64,000 bases of DNA from Pyrenopolyporus hunteri (GCA_902806595.1 CADCXC010000046.1:124001-188000), one strand, 5' to 3'. Positions 1 to 12,125 are shown, counted from the stretch's first letter. Notes: generated from the sequence alone by a model not told the origin. Program-made: numbers and translations.

Positions 1-1034
1 AGACCGACTCGAAGAACAAGACTAATTTATCCCCCCGTTATGGCCAGATGCTCTGTCTCCTTTTGCAGACGCTTGCAGAAGGCAACCCCAATGGTGAGCA
101 TCGGGTCCACCTCCAGGCGTACAAGAACCTCATTCAACAGTCACCGCCGCCGGATAACGCGTTCTTGATCTTCATCACAGAGTTCTTCCAGTACCGTGTG
201 TTCGCAGACGAGCTCATTCGTTACCCCGATATCCGCACACCTCGCCTGGCGACCGAGGACTGGGAACCTTGGCTGGAAATCCAACCAGCACGCCTAATCG
301 GTGTTGCGGATGGCTTGTTTCACTACCTTGCACAAATAACCACCATCCGCAATGCCATCAGAGCGAATATGGCTGCCGAGGTAGATCCCGTGGTCGACTA
401 CACGTCCCTGTATCGAGCCGCTGAGATCGATTCCGCCATTCGAGAATGGACCCCGCATTGGCCGCCGGGCGATAGCCGCGATCGTGTCGGCCTCCTATAC
501 AAACAGATGATGTGGGTTTATCTGTTCAGGACCATATACCCGCCTTCATCAAATACGCCGTCTACACTCTTCACTCAGCCGTCGACGAATATCATCCCTC
601 TGTCACCAAGCTCCCAGCCTCACTCCGCCCGTACGCCACCCACATCCGAACGACCTACGAGTAGCCATACGACGCCGCCTCGTGCGGAATCGCCGCCGCC
701 CATTCGATATCCCCCTCATCACGACCATCGCATAACCCTTGCCGTCGACGAATCGTTGGCGATCTTGGACTCTTTCAAGCCCAGCGACCCCGTGCAGACC
801 CTGCTCCTGGTGCCTTGTCTCGTCATCGGCTGCGCATGCTTCGCGCCAGCGCAGCGGGATCGGGTGCGGGCCGCAATCCGGACGGTCCGCGGATACACCG
901 GACTTCGGAATTGCGACCGCGTCGGCGAGGTGCTCGAAGAAGTCTGGCGGCTAATGGAGCGCGGCGACTGGACTCGCGTGTGGGACTGGCAAGGGGTCGC
1001 GAGAAGTATGGGCCTTGACTTCTCGTGTGCCTAA
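1..1034 (+). CDS. Fungal-specific transcription factor, C-terminal part (partial at window edge)
   Basis: The reading frame is open from the first bases (codons in phase with position 3) to a TAA at 1032-1034, so this is the 3' part of a longer gene whose DNA-binding N-terminus lies outside the window. The sequence matches the helical regulatory region of Zn2Cys6 regulators (Fungal_trans_2 type): an early LLLQTLAEG/HRVHLQAYKNLI helix, the segment GLLYKQMMWVYLFRTIYPPS at about residues 165-185, a low-complexity Pro/Ser linker, then a C-terminal block with LAVDESLAILDSF, LVPCLVIGCACFAP and VWDWQGVARSMGLDF. That order and the WDWQ..A..MG ending are usual for the family. The role would be nuclear gene regulation; the target is unknown. 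The first ATG (48-50) is internal, not a start. No intron is needed in the visible part. Confidence 0.8.
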   Translation, partial: TDSKNKTNLSPRYGQMLCLLLQTLAEGNPNGEHRVHLQAYKNLIQQSPPPDNAFLIFITEFFQYRVFADELIRYPDIRTPRLATEDWEPWLEIQPARLIGVADGLFHYLAQITTIRNAIRANMAAEVDPVVDYTSLYRAAEIDSAIREWTPHWPPGDSRDRVGLLYKQMMWVYLFRTIYPPSSNTPSTLFTQPSTNIIPLSPSSQPHSARTPPTSERPTSSHTTPPRAESPPPIRYPPHHDHRITLAVDESLAILDSFKPSDPVQTLLLVPCLVIGCACFAPAQRDRVRAAIRTVRGYTGLRNCDRVGEVLEEVWRLMERGDWTRVWDWQGVARSMGLDFSCA

Positions 1035-2273
1035 AGCATACTCGCCGTTCTGGCATGATCTCACCCGATATCGCATCAGCCGGCTTATCGTTGCTGGCAA
1101 TCGGAGTTCTGGTTACTGGGGCAAGACTACTCGGACTAAACTTCTCATTTTCAGGGGCTTTCCTATTTCACGTATCTTGGTTTTCATCGCTCATTTCGGT
1201 CACAGTTATTATCATAAACATATACCCAAAGTCATAGTTCTGGTTCATGTTGCAACGAATAAATTACGGAATTATACCATACGCGTCATTATGGGCGGTG
1301 GCGGCGGCGCTTTCGGGGGAAGGGTTGGCGGGAATTTATACGGAACGGGTCCAACTAATGATATAGGGGCATTAGATGAAGAACCTAGCTACCCAGGTCC
1401 GATTCTCCTCCCGTATCTTCAAGGCTACCCTCGCACCTCCTCAGCGCGATCCGGGACTGACGGTTCCCGAAACGCTTCGGTAGGCAACGTAGCGGTAACT
1501 GGACATTCACCTATCTTTTGATAACATGGAGTTTGCTTAGGGGAGGGTTCTGGCTGGCTTGGGGCTTTTCGGTTAACTTGGTTCATCCCGGGGACGGCAG
1601 ACTTCTGTTGACAAACCACCTTTCTAAATGGAGTCTTTCGGATGGCATTACCTCATCTTGCATTTTATCTCATATCATATTCCATTGGAGCATTGCCATT
1701 TATTAGGTATATACATATAAGGAGATATCGTACTCCTCGCCGTCTCTTTCGCGGCATGATCATAAAGTTATCTAAGGCTAACTACCCCGTACTCCTGTGT
1801 CATTATATCAGTATCTCTCTATCTTTTGGTATGATTCCGGTTGAACTCGTAGCCTCGACGAACCCGCTGCGTGTGCCTCCAAGAGCGCACCGAGGTTACC
1901 CCATGCAGTTCGGTCATACTTACGATAACCCCTTAACCCGCGCCTTTTTTTCCTCCCCCTTGTAATTTCTAATGCATAGAGGGCATTTGTATACACATAA
2001 GAGTCGCGCCGGGAACGCATAGCCTAAATATACCGATATCTCTAGGCAAGAATAGACCCGGGTATAGAATGCGTATCTTGGGTAACTAGAGCAGTATTCC
2101 CTGAGGAAGGCTTACTAGGCAACACTCAGTTTTAAATAGAATAAAAACGTACATATCCCCTTTAAACTCGAAACGTATAGTTTTCCCTTCTTTTGAGGAA
2201 CCTCGAGACAGCAAGTCCTGATACATTATACTTCCTATCGTATTATTGTATGAACCAGACGAAAGAAACGAAT
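1035..2273. other. Intergenic region, no supported gene
   Basis: Only short overlapping open frames in several phases occur here, without recognisable domains or coherent splice sites. Base composition is mixed, with AT-rich patches at about 1630-1740 and 2085-2180. I see no tRNA-like or repeat structure. Confidence 0.5.
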
Positions 2274-3038
2274 ATGGCGGGGGCCAGTACGCCAAGCAGC
2301 GAGTTTCGATACTTCCCAAAGCTGCCCGCTGAGCTTCAGCTAATGGTTTGGGACATATATCGAGATACCCAGCCACTTATCAAACATTATTTCTCTCTGG
2401 ATCCATGGGGTGAACGCACCTATGGGGCAGTAGATACCCAGCAAAACCGGGTAGTGGACAGATTGGTAAAACGCAGAGATAATGAACCAAGGCCCCTGCC
2501 TTACTATAGGACGATTCGATTGACAGGCATGGTGCTAGTTGATGCTCGCAAAACGCAAGTCGGACGTATCTTTGACGAATTCCCTCCGCCGTACCGCCTG
2601 GCGAGGTCCGCTTTCGCCTACGTTGATCTTGAGCGCGACATTTTCTGTTTTGACTGCGCCGTATATTCGCTTCATTGGTTCACCTTTCTTTGTAACCCAA
2701 TCAATCAGGCAATCCTCAAACCGCTTCCTGATAACCATTGGATTTTCAGTGCGAGGAATATTGCCCTCGGTATTCCAGACAACAAATCTCGGATCAGCAC
2801 ATGGGATCTTGATATCCTCGAAAATATGAAACAACTGAAAAACGTGTGGATCGTAGCTCACCCGAGACTCGATATCGACTCGCCTAACCCAACCATGGCC
2901 CAGCTCAACTCGGTAACCGATACAAAGCTTATGAGATACGCCAAGGGATCGAAGAAATCCCTGGACAGCGAGTTTCGTAGGCGTAACATCAGAGCTCGCC
3001 TATCCGTTGCCATCGACAATGGCAAGTGTTGGACATAA
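2274..3038 (+). CDS. 2EXR domain-containing protein
   Basis: A single-exon frame of 254 residues. Residues 10-26 read FRYFPKLPAELQLMVWD, the hallmark of the fungal 2EXR domain, an F-box-like N-terminal motif in very large ascomycete families of unknown function. The rest fits the family pattern: a beta/alpha region with FCFDCAVYSLHWFTFLC near the middle and a conserved-looking W..A.N.ALG stretch. I chose the ATG at 2274 because it lies just before the domain; in-frame ATGs at 2250 and 2193 would add 8 or 27 residues without homology. No neighbouring gene suggests a pathway. The location next to degenerate telomere-like repeats and a long non-coding stretch fits an accessory, rapidly evolving gene. 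The C-terminus is short for the family, so a downstream exon cannot be excluded. Confidence 0.75.
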   Translation: MAGASTPSSEFRYFPKLPAELQLMVWDIYRDTQPLIKHYFSLDPWGERTYGAVDTQQNRVVDRLVKRRDNEPRPLPYYRTIRLTGMVLVDARKTQVGRIFDEFPPPYRLARSAFAYVDLERDIFCFDCAVYSLHWFTFLCNPINQAILKPLPDNHWIFSARNIALGIPDNKSRISTWDLDILENMKQLKNVWIVAHPRLDIDSPNPTMAQLNSVTDTKLMRYAKGSKKSLDSEFRRRNIRARLSVAIDNGKCWT

Positions 3039-4153
3039 AAACGTCGGCTGGTACAACTTACCACAATAAGTGTTGGGACTAATATAGATGGGTCAATCTG
3101 ACCATTAGGTGACCTCTAGTACGTGGCATCGACCTAGACAAGATAGGACAACATACCTTACTTAAGTAGGTAGTGGTTATTACCAAGGCCTCACATAGCC
3201 TAGGTATTAATGAATAAAGGCGTACCCTACCTACGTTGCTCTATTATATAGGTGTCACGTCAGCTTCTAAGTATTTCGTAGACGAAAAGGCGCTCGCATA
3301 CGGGGAGGGATATACCAGATTAAGAACCATGCCTAGTACGTCTATTATCTGAGCTATGATATTGAGCAATTTTAGGTTGGTTTATATAATTCGAGTACAT
3401 TCTGAAGCCATCGAGACTAACCTATAGGTAACTAGGTACCTACCAGGCAGCCAAGCAATATGGAAGAGTTTAGGAATTGACAAAGACATACATATAGAAG
3501 TTTAACCAGTACCTCAGCTAGGGACGTCCCGCAGTAAAAAAAAAAATCGACAACGCTTAAAATCAACTAAAAACGAATAACAACGAATTAACTAGTTGCT
3601 TAACATGTATACTAATTTACCATGATTTAATTCAGTATAATGGAAGATGACGACAGGACCCTAACCCTAACCCTGACCCTGACCTTAACCCTAACCTGAA
3701 CCCCAACCCTAACCCTAACCTCAGAAACGTAGTTCCACTCTGCCTTGTAAAATTAAGCCAGAGGTGGAAATAAAGGAGAAGTTGACAGATTGATATAGGC
3801 AGTAAGCGCGCCTAGGAAAGCCTCGTATAGGATCCCTTGAAAACTAAACGTATGTTACTCAAGTAATTCAACATCGCCGTCTGTGGAACCTCAATATGAC
3901 TGCAGCCGGGCTGGAAGTACGCACCGAATATAGGGGAAGAGTCCTAATATACGGATTAGCCGGCTTCTAAAGTTATTTTTAAGAGGAATATTGCAGTCAA
4001 AATGGGTCTGAGCAAATAGTGTATCACCCGGTCTGCCTCAGACCCTTACGGCTCATGTTCAAATCCAAGTATAATAGTCGAAGGGCTGAATTATTAATGG
4101 TTGTCAGGATCTATTCTTTATACAGCTTTAGGTATACTTCGTATTATAGTTAT
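3039..4153. other. Intergenic region with poly-A and telomere-like tract
   Basis: No gene is supported. It holds an A-run near 3535-3546 and the telomere-like tract at 3658-3721, listed separately. Confidence 0.5.
3658..3721 (+). repeat. Interstitial telomere-like (CCCTAA)n tract, degenerate
   Basis: About ten consecutive units of CCCTAA and one- or two-base variants (CCCTGA, CCTTAA, CCTGAA, CCCCAA) lie on the plus strand, i.e. TTAGGG on the minus strand, which is the usual filamentous-fungal telomere repeat. The tract is short, imperfect and inside the window with unique sequence on both sides, so it is interstitial rather than a chromosome end. The CCCTAA-on-plus orientation is that of a left chromosome end. 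It could be a fusion or repair scar, a telomerase-captured break or a slippage repeat. Confidence 0.85.
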
Positions 4154-6873
4154 TTAGTTGTGCCGAAAGCCACCGTGACCAAAGCTGGGGGTGTATCTTG
4201 CGCCTACATTACGAACTACCCTCTTCCGCGAAAACGTCGCGTTGAAACCTGCATACTCACCCAAACTGGGTGGTAAATCTTGCACCGCGGTGCCCCAGGT
4301 ACTCTCATTTCTCCCCAAAGTAAGCACGAGCTCCTTGCCTTCGGTGAAAAAGCTATGGTCGATCCAATTCTTCGTATATGGCTCGCCGTTGAGTGTCGCA
4401 CTTTGGATGTAGATGCCTTGGTAAGAAGGATCGAAGTTGACGTTACGGACAGTTGCAGTTTTACCGGTCTGTGGATGCGTAATGTTCACACTCTCAAAGA
4501 ACGGAGGAGTTATGAGATACACGTTCTGGCCAGGATTAGGGAACAACCCCATCATGGAGAAGGCAACAAACGATCCCATTGCGCCACTATCGTCGTTCCC
4601 TGGAAGTCCCTCGGGGGTGGTATCGAAGAACCTAGGGATATAGAAATGAGCGCGCTTCGCAGATAAGGCAGGCCGGCCAGCATAGTGATATTGGAACACG
4701 GTCAAAAAGGCCGGCTCGTTTCCGATGTATGTAATGTTACTATCATGCAAGAAATCAAGCCGGCGAACAAATTGGTCAGGGCCGCCATAGAGTGTGATGA
4801 GGTCGCCTTGGTTATGCGGTACGAAGTATCCATACTCCCAGATGCTGCTCTCGAATGTTTCATGGGCGGTATTCTGAAGGGAACAAACGGTGCCGGCGTT
4901 ATCGATATTACTACACCATAATGGATCTTGATATCCCCAGGTCGCATTCAAGTACTTCGGCTGGAAGAACCCAACGAAACCGGTATCCGCGCCGTTCGCA
5001 AACTTGGAGGTCTGGTCAGCCTTATACAGATTCTTCCAGTTTTCGCTCGACCGGAGATACTTTTCTCTGTCGGCATCGTTGTTTCTCAATTCAGCCATCT
5101 GCGAAATGACGAAATCGTTATAGCTGTACTCAAGGGTGCGAGAAATACTCCTCGTCATCGTGCCGAAGCCTTTATAGTCGAAATCCTGGACGGGGATGTA
5201 CCCGAGAGCTTTCCAGCTATCGAGGCCACCACGTCCATTGCTAGACCAGTCGAAAGGCTCCACTTCTGCGTCTTTCACTACTGCTTCATAACCCGCATCC
5301 CACTATCAAAGCAAGTGGTTACTATAAGTCAGGCAACATAATCTCGTTCTAGTTCGGTACTTACGTCAATACCATTTTCAATACCTTTCAGGAAACCGTC
5401 GGCTAAGACCACGTCGGCGTTGGAACCACCCTAGAAACTATCAGTTGAGTCAAGTTTCAAGAAGACAGAGATATCACCTGTGTGTAACCCTTGGAAAAGG
5501 TCATACGGCAGTCCGGCAACCAGCCCTCATACCTATACGTGTCGATCAGAGAACGAATCATTTCGGCCACTGCGTCCGGGTCTATGAGCGTGAGGAATGG
5601 GATCTGGCTCCGAAAACTATCCCATAGGCTTGGTAACGTTAGTTATTGCCTTGTCTCCATCGCTAATCTATAACTTACCAGTAGAAAGAATCGAAATACG
5701 GCTCTCCGGTATTGAAAAAGGGGTTCTCTCCCGTGTAATTCTGCGGGTTTACCATTGTGCGGTATATGCCACTATAGAAATTCGTGATCAAATCCTCATC
5801 CACCCCACCTGGAGTGATCGAAACCGGAGTGAGTTTCTGTTGCCAGGCGTTGTATGCGGCCTGTTCGATGCTGTTAAAGTCGTAATCCGGAATCTCAGAC
5901 TCGGCGTTCAAGCACGCCTGCTCAGAGCTTATGAAGCTTAACCCTACACGAGCAAGCACCGGCGTATCGGTCGACTCAAATCTAACGAAGGCTCCTCCAG
6001 GAAGAGGGTAACCATTAATAGACCTAGAAATTGTCAAATTCTTGACATTCGTACTAGCTCTACTATTTACGAAGATTCCATTATCAAGAATTTGAGGACC
6101 GGAGAAATCCGTGCAGAAATAAGACTTGCTGTGACACCAGAATTAGTGATAAGTAATCCAAGGTAGTAAATAAGGAGCGCCAAAATCAAAGACCAAATAA
6201 ATGATAGAAATCTAAAGGCAACTCACTATTTCCCTTGGCTGAAACTAGACTGGAAGAGCGCGTTTCCGGTGATTCGCCCAGTTGCTTCATCCACAGAAAC
6301 AGTGCCGTTATCTTGGCGCGAGTCTGAAAGGTCCGTAAGATCCTGTAAAATGAGGGGATGCGAGCCATTGCCCGACGCCGGGAAGGTGAATCTGAATAAT
6401 GCGGCATGCAGACTCGCCGTCATCTCAGCTTTGACACCGGAGTCTAGCGTGACCTGGAAAAATCCGGGACGCGCCACAACGCTGCTTTGACTAAATCCGC
6501 CATGGCCGGCCCGCGTTTTCTTAGGGTAATCGCATCGATCAATGTCATCACCAGGACAGCTTGCATACGGGAAGAGCGGGAAGTTCCCCAGAGAAGGCGA
6601 ACCTCCAGTGCCCGAATCGTGCAGCGCCGAGAATCCAGAGATAGGAGCACCGTCAAGTGTGAACCCGCCTTGGTTGCTTCCACTAGTTGTGTCAGCTACG
6701 GCTTTTGCCATACCATACGGGAGAGTCGCTCCAGGGAAGATGTTGCCTCCATTTCGGCTTCCGATCAATTGATCGACATATGAAAGGGGATCTATGGCGG
6801 CGGCATCAATTCCCAGAGCTATGGCCAAGACGACCAACCCGATCGGACCTGGGGGTAAGCTGGCTGAACGCAT
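4154..6873 (-). CDS. Secreted GH92 alpha-1,2-mannosidase (five exons)
   Basis: The exons 6873-6227, 6128-5679, 5628-5478, 5430-5365 and 5302-4154 join in frame to 820 residues, near the usual length for fungal GH92. All four introns (98, 50, 47 and 62 bp) have GT-AG ends. A signal peptide (MRSASLPPGPIGLVVLAIAL, cut near AAA) precedes the N-terminal beta-sandwich, which starts DPLSYVDQLIGSRNGGNIFPGA. The (alpha/alpha)6 catalytic part carries FYCLWDSFRSQIPFLTLIDP, GWLPDCRM, GGSNADVVLADGFLKG, YIGNEPAF (calcium/acid region) and LPGNDDSGAM (the Asp general-base region of the family). GH92 enzymes are calcium-dependent exo-alpha-mannosidases acting on high-mannose N-glycans or mannan. The product is probably extracellular or vacuolar, with many N-glycosylation sequons. 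It is transcribed divergently from nothing obvious; a Zn2Cys6 factor lies 1.7 kb upstream. Confidence 0.93.
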
Positions 6874-8531
6874 GGTGACTGAGGCTTCTTGCTGATTAGA
6901 GCAAGATAGACAGGAGAGATAAAGAGTGAAGGGGCGTGATTTATGCGTTCAACACCATGTCCCAGGTTATGAAATGGTTGATCGGGTAATCAATACATTC
7001 CTTGACGCTGGCGATGAGGTTCGGCTACCTAGGTAGGTAGGTAGGCAGGTATAAGAAACGGGCAAACAGAGACAGGAATTCATCCACTGCGATAAGATAA
7101 ATGCGCTGGATTGTCTCCAAATATGAAGAGGAGGAGCGAGTCAGAGACATGTCTTGGTCTGGCGCGGCGGTCGTGACCGGCTCGCGTGGCCGCTGTAATA
7201 GGGATAACCTTCCATTCCTGGCGTGCCGGTGAATTGCTCGGTATGTCACCGCATCATGCAAACTGCAACGAGCCCTCGCCAGTGACCGGAGCAGATGTCC
7301 ATATCGTTCTCTCGTCCCCACCGTTGCATCAAGCAATCTCCTGCGGATTGGGCGGCGCGTCCTGTCTTCATCCCTATCCCGGAAACGCGGGGTGTTGGAT
7401 CCTGCGAGCGCTTTTCGATAAGGAATCTGATGGGAATTTACGGTACTTCGTCTCCCTACTTAACCAGACCCAGAGTCTCCTTACATATCAATATACCAGG
7501 GTTTAAAAGTAAGGTGCTGGAAAGATGAAATTCAATAGGCAGGCAGGAGAGTAGGGAGGCAGATAAGCAGGAGGGGCCAGCCACGGCGGGCCGATCATAA
7601 CCAAATAGGCATTAGATAAAGACTTATTCAGGGGTTGTTATATCCCGTGCATTAACGAAGCCCTCTTTCGTGCTTGTTCCTGCATATTTAATGCCAGCAG
7701 CACTATGTAGAATGAGGAAGGTTAGCGGCTACAGGACTTGAATCTCTGCTATGGTAGTGCTACGTAACAGCAGGTGATCAATTAAAGACTCGATCAATCA
7801 GATCAACCGTAGTCACGGATGCAGCTTGTCCTCATTCTTACGCTCATATGCTTCGTTACATCTTGTTCGTAAATTATGACCCGAATGCCGTGAGTCCAAC
7901 GGCGCTTAGAAAACGGCGACATTAACGAAGCTAGTATCACTTGAGCTGCAGGGAAGTTACCAAGTGTCTCTGGCGCTGCATAATGGCGTATTGCGTGCTA
8001 CATAATCCGTACATTACTCGTTCGGGGGAAGAAATGAGGGTTACATTTAATTCAAATTAGTAGATGTTGCTTCTGCCGTCTTACCGATCGGGTTTGCTTT
8101 TAGATCTATCTTAGGAGCGTAGATCTATGAGGTTTACGGTAAGCGCAGACATATACAGCATCAAACGCGGCGGTCGGGTTTGATCATACTTCAATACCAT
8201 CATCGAATTACCCGATCGGAACAATAGGTGAGTACCTCCAAGGGACGTCGTCGCAGCGGAAATAAAGCCAATCCGTAGCGCACACAACAGCATTCATACT
8301 CTCCACTCAAAGAACGATGTCGCGAATATACATGACCTAGATGCCGATCAAAGCCGGTTTGTTCCTATAACAGGTCTCCAAGAGCACTCGGGAAGTTGGC
8401 AGAAAATGGCCAAAAAGCAAAAAGCCCATATCGCAAATCTTTCCCGAGGTTTTTCGGATTCATGTAGGCACCTACCTCGGTACATAAGCGTGCAAGACTC
8501 CCCTTGCATCCAGATCAGAATCCCCCCCACC
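6874..8531. other. Intergenic region, probable promoter side of the mannosidase gene
   Basis: No gene is supported. A TAGG/CCTA repeat lies at 7026-7050. The short open frames at 7025-7528 on both strands overlap each other and carry no domain. Confidence 0.45.
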
Positions 8532-11061
8532 TCAATTATACTGTTGATTCGACTGCTGGCTCGAGGGGAAATCTGGTCGATTCCAGTCAAACGTATCGAG
8601 AAGGTCGAAGTTGAAGTCTAGTTGTGTTGAGAAATCCCACTCGAATACCGCCGGAGGTTCGTACACACTCGACGCAGCGTTCAAAGTTTGGTCGAGGACG
8701 CGTTGTATGACAGATTTGGCGTCACTGCACAGGTCTCCATTCGGCCCCGACGGGCTCACCCAATCCAGAAACGCGACCAGGAGGCTCAGCTTTTGAATGA
8801 TGTTGGAGCGGGTGATTCTAGTATCGCTATGAGGCCTTAAATGTAGGGTAGGCTTCAGGAGTTCCAAGCAAAGGATGCCGCCAGCAGGAACGGCGAAACC
8901 CATGACCTTCGCGAATTAGTTAGCGACTAAAGCCGCACCTGGAGTTCATCCGGTTTACTTACAAGCCACTCACAGTTGTTCCTGAAAGATGCTAGCCTGT
9001 CCAGATGTAGATAATCTATTGCATGTTAACATCTCCTACCGAGATCCGAGAAACACCGACCGATCTCGATCGTAGAGATAATTCCCGGAGTTAACGCCGC
9101 AAAGGAGATAGTATAACCTACTATGAGGCCGTTAGTACTTGCTAGAAACCCGACGCCTCCCATGAGTCTGGTTATAAAAGATTTTCAAGCATACCAAGGT
9201 AAGGTCTGAGTAACCAGGTCGTAGCTGATTTTTAATAAATCGCCTTTATCCTCGCGCCCAGATCGAATCAGGAGTCTCTCGATGAAAAACATGTTCTGTA
9301 AATGTTCAAGCTGCACAAATAACCTAGTGGGGAGATTCTTCACGGGGACCTCCGGGTTTGTAAGGTTAAGGGACTCGAACTCTAAAGAATCAGGGAATTC
9401 AGAGACTGCTTTTAGTTCTCTGGCTCGGAGTTGTCTATATTCCTTAGCCAAAGCGGAAATCAAGGAAATTTCTAATGACAATTCACTTACAGTAGAGTGT
9501 CAGTAGACACCGCCTGCGCGTTACTCAAGGCAATATCAAACACCTCTTCACGAATCGCTATAAGAATCGCACGCGCCCGCATACCGGTGCAGGCATGTAC
9601 GGCCCCGTCAGTGTTCCAGCCTTTTTCATCAAGGCGTCTAACCGCTTTCATGAATGTATCGTGATCGGAGAATAAATCTTCGTTGCTAATATCGAGAGGG
9701 AGTGGCGTTGACGAGTATTTGAAACTAATTAAAGGGGGTCGTCCGGTGAAAGAAACCATATCTATTACCAAGACGAACATATGGTGAACTAGCCTCTTCT
9801 TAATCTCCGTTGAAAAGGATACCTGTTGTCGGTCTTTTTCTTCCACTGCATGGAAACCCAGGAAAGTCATCAGCGCTACTGACTCCGCGTGAGTCCTCCA
9901 TACCACCAAATCTACAATTCGCACAATTAGTAACTACGGGTACCAAACTACTGCAAGATATACAACTCATACATCGCGCCAATTACCGGGAGTCAAGCAA
10001 GACTGGGAACTTACTGGCATCGCCAACAACCATAGAATCTATGATAGCACATCTCTGGCTTATGTAAAGCATCATAGAATTTCCGGCAGAGAACTCCTTA
10101 CATAGCTCGTAGCAAAGGTGTAAGTTCTCTCTCTCGATGCGGAACCCACGATCAAACTCGGCCGATCGTTTCCCCTTCCATATCTTGGTATTCGAACCAG
10201 GAACAAATTCCCAAAAGACCGATAATATCCCTATGGTCTCCCAGCGGATGTTCTTCCCCGTGAACTGGTCAATCCACCGGTCGGGATCCGACTCGTCGTC
10301 CGAGAACGGTTTCAAGGTATTGGCGCAGATCAACCCGGCGAGTTCCTCCAGCCGAGCCGTCGATCGATTTCCCGCGCTGAAGCAATCCGAATATTCCTTA
10401 TACAGGGACTCAGCCGCCCTAATAGCAATAGGGCTAGTCCAGTTCTCACTTCCGAGCTTGAAGCGTGCGGGACTTCCTTGGAGAGGATCGGGTACACTAC
10501 GCAATACCGTAAGGCACATATCACGGGCTCTGGCGGACATGACATTCCGAGATTCTCCGACGGCAGCATGATGAACGACATTCTCGGATTGGGGGGTAGC
10601 ACTTTCCGACCCTTGTAGAAGCGAGAGGCTATTCTCGGTGTCTTCATAAATATTATAGTAGCTGGTTGGTCCAAGATAGCCAGGCCGGGTGAGGCTAGGA
10701 GCCTGCGCGTCTGATCTCACGGCGGAAGCGTTCTGGGTGTGTCGATGGCCTCCGTGTCGAGCAGAGGAGGACGTAGAGGATGCCGGGGAAGTCAGCGGGC
10801 TCCTTGGGTTCGATACTGTAGTGCCAGATATGAGATATACACATTCGGAATCTTGTTTCCTTTTTCTGCACCGGCCACAGACAGGTTGGGTATGGTCGCA
10901 AGCAAGTTTGCGTCGTCGGCATGGCTTAAAATTCCAATTAACGCGTGTTTTCAGCAGGAACCGGTGTATATCACTCGGGACTGGTAAACATCACTCACGT
11001 TACACGCTTGAGGCCGACCGTTACGCCGAAGAAGTAGCGGTGGGGTGGTGCGTTCGTTCAT
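8532..11061 (-). CDS. Zn2Cys6 fungal transcription factor (multi-exon, one junction unresolved)
   Basis: The start ATG is at 11061. Exon 1 (11061-10999) joins exon 2 (10924-10025) to complete a canonical binuclear cluster at about residues 20-47: QACNPCRRRKLACD, then PVCGRCRKRKQDSEC, giving C-x2-C-x6-C-x6-C-x2-C-x8-C. Exon 3 (9911-9479) has the fungal transcription-factor domain (VVWRTHAESVALMTFLG, FTGRPPLISFKYSSTPLPLD), spliced over an intron with an ACTAAT branch site. Exon 4 resumes after a 56-bp intron at QLRARELKAVSEF. Exon 6 (8906-8532) carries MGFAVPAGGILCLELLKP and ends with an acidic Asp/Phe-rich tail. The link between exon 4 (ending near TLPW, 9191) and exon 5 (ending 8963, NNCEWL) is uncertain: the acceptor that preserves the family-like HLDRLA segment is out of phase with the GTATGC donor. 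An alternative acceptor at about 8996 is in phase but drops those residues. Either an unusual splice or an early lesion is possible. Confidence 0.82.
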
Positions 11062-11626
11062 CGAGAGGTCAAAGCGACGAAAAGTATGGCCAACAAGGTG
11101 CTGCTACTGCGCCAACAATCGTCCGAAGCCGCAAGCCGAGGACGTTTGAATTCTATGAAATATGTATGGAATTGGTGGGAAGACGATGAAGATGGATGGA
11201 TCGGCTTCGGCTTCGGCTTGGTTTGGTGAGAGAAATCTACATATCTGCTCGGCAATCCCCACCTTACACGCCCTGCTTACGAGGCCCTGATTCGCCCAGT
11301 CAAAAACGACACGCCCTTCGAGCTCTATCCCGGCTTACCAAGCCGAAGCAAAAACCCAGTTGCAAGTAGCGCTTAATAAACGGCCAGTGGGCAGATATAA
11401 AGAGACCAGAATATCTTTAGGGATTGGATTGAAAATGGGTTTTATTATGAATGAAAGCAGTGCTGCCGACAGAGTTCTACGCAATCTAACAGAGGTTGCA
11501 GCGCTTTTACGCCAGTTCTTTACTCCTTAAGACGACTAAACTGGGGATATCGTCAAAGTCGGGAACTACTGACCAAATTAACTTTTATACTAATTTTATC
11601 TTCGCTGGGTCCGGGGAGGTACAAGT
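11062..11626. other. Divergent intergenic region
   Basis: This separates the minus-strand transcription factor from the plus-strand small gene and probably holds both promoters. A short TTCGGC repeat sits at 11202-11217. No other feature is seen. Confidence 0.4.
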
Positions 11627-12125
11627 ATGGCATCACAATTCGAGTCATCTTCCGCTGCTCAAAGCCCCCGCCGACTATCTACGGCCTCGGAGACAACCTT
11701 AGTAGACAGTTCAGCCAAGAAAGATACTCCTAAAGAGAAATCTCACAGTGATAACGGCGGTTAGTAACTTGTCAATGCGCGAAACATCAACTTCACTCGA
11801 ACATTTCACTAACTTATACCTACGTGGAGATCCCAAGGCAACCCTCGATACCAGAAACTCACTCCCCGGCAAGATGGGCAACGCCCTCAAGAAGGCAAAG
11901 TCGAAATTAAAGGAGAAGAAGTCGGCTTCTGAACCCAAGCCCAAGAGTCCGGCGCGAGGGGGTTATCCGGACACATATTTCATGTGGCAAGTACTTGCCG
12001 GTAAGGAGTTAATTAGTAGCCAAACGAGCTTAGACTACTAGCTAACACGATGATAGAAACCAGACTTTGAAAGCACTGCTGCAACTCCTATGTATCTCCT
12101 GGGCGGTGTTACCGGGTATGGTTAG
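11627..12125 (+). CDS. Small basic hypothetical protein (three exons, 120 aa)
   Basis: Model: exons 11627-11759, 11830-11990 and 12057-12125, which join in frame to 120 residues ending YLLGGVTGYG. Intron 1 has donor GTTAGT with a CACTAAC branch site; intron 2 starts GTACTT and has GCTAACAC close to its TAG acceptor. The product begins MASQFESSSAAQSPRRLSTA, Ser/Thr-rich, and has a strongly basic middle (NALKKAKSKLKEKKS) followed by PKSPARGGYPDTYFMWQ. The DTYFMWQ...YLLGGVTGYG ending looks like a conserved small fungal protein of unknown function; I cannot name the family. The model rests on splice-site logic and frame agreement, not on a domain. The exact intron 1 acceptor (11829 or a nearby AG) could differ. 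No signal peptide or membrane segment. Confidence 0.55.

Noticed and set aside
4046..4075. GTTCAAATCC-like T-loop suggesting a tRNA gene
   Set aside because: No matching acceptor or anticodon stem was found around it.
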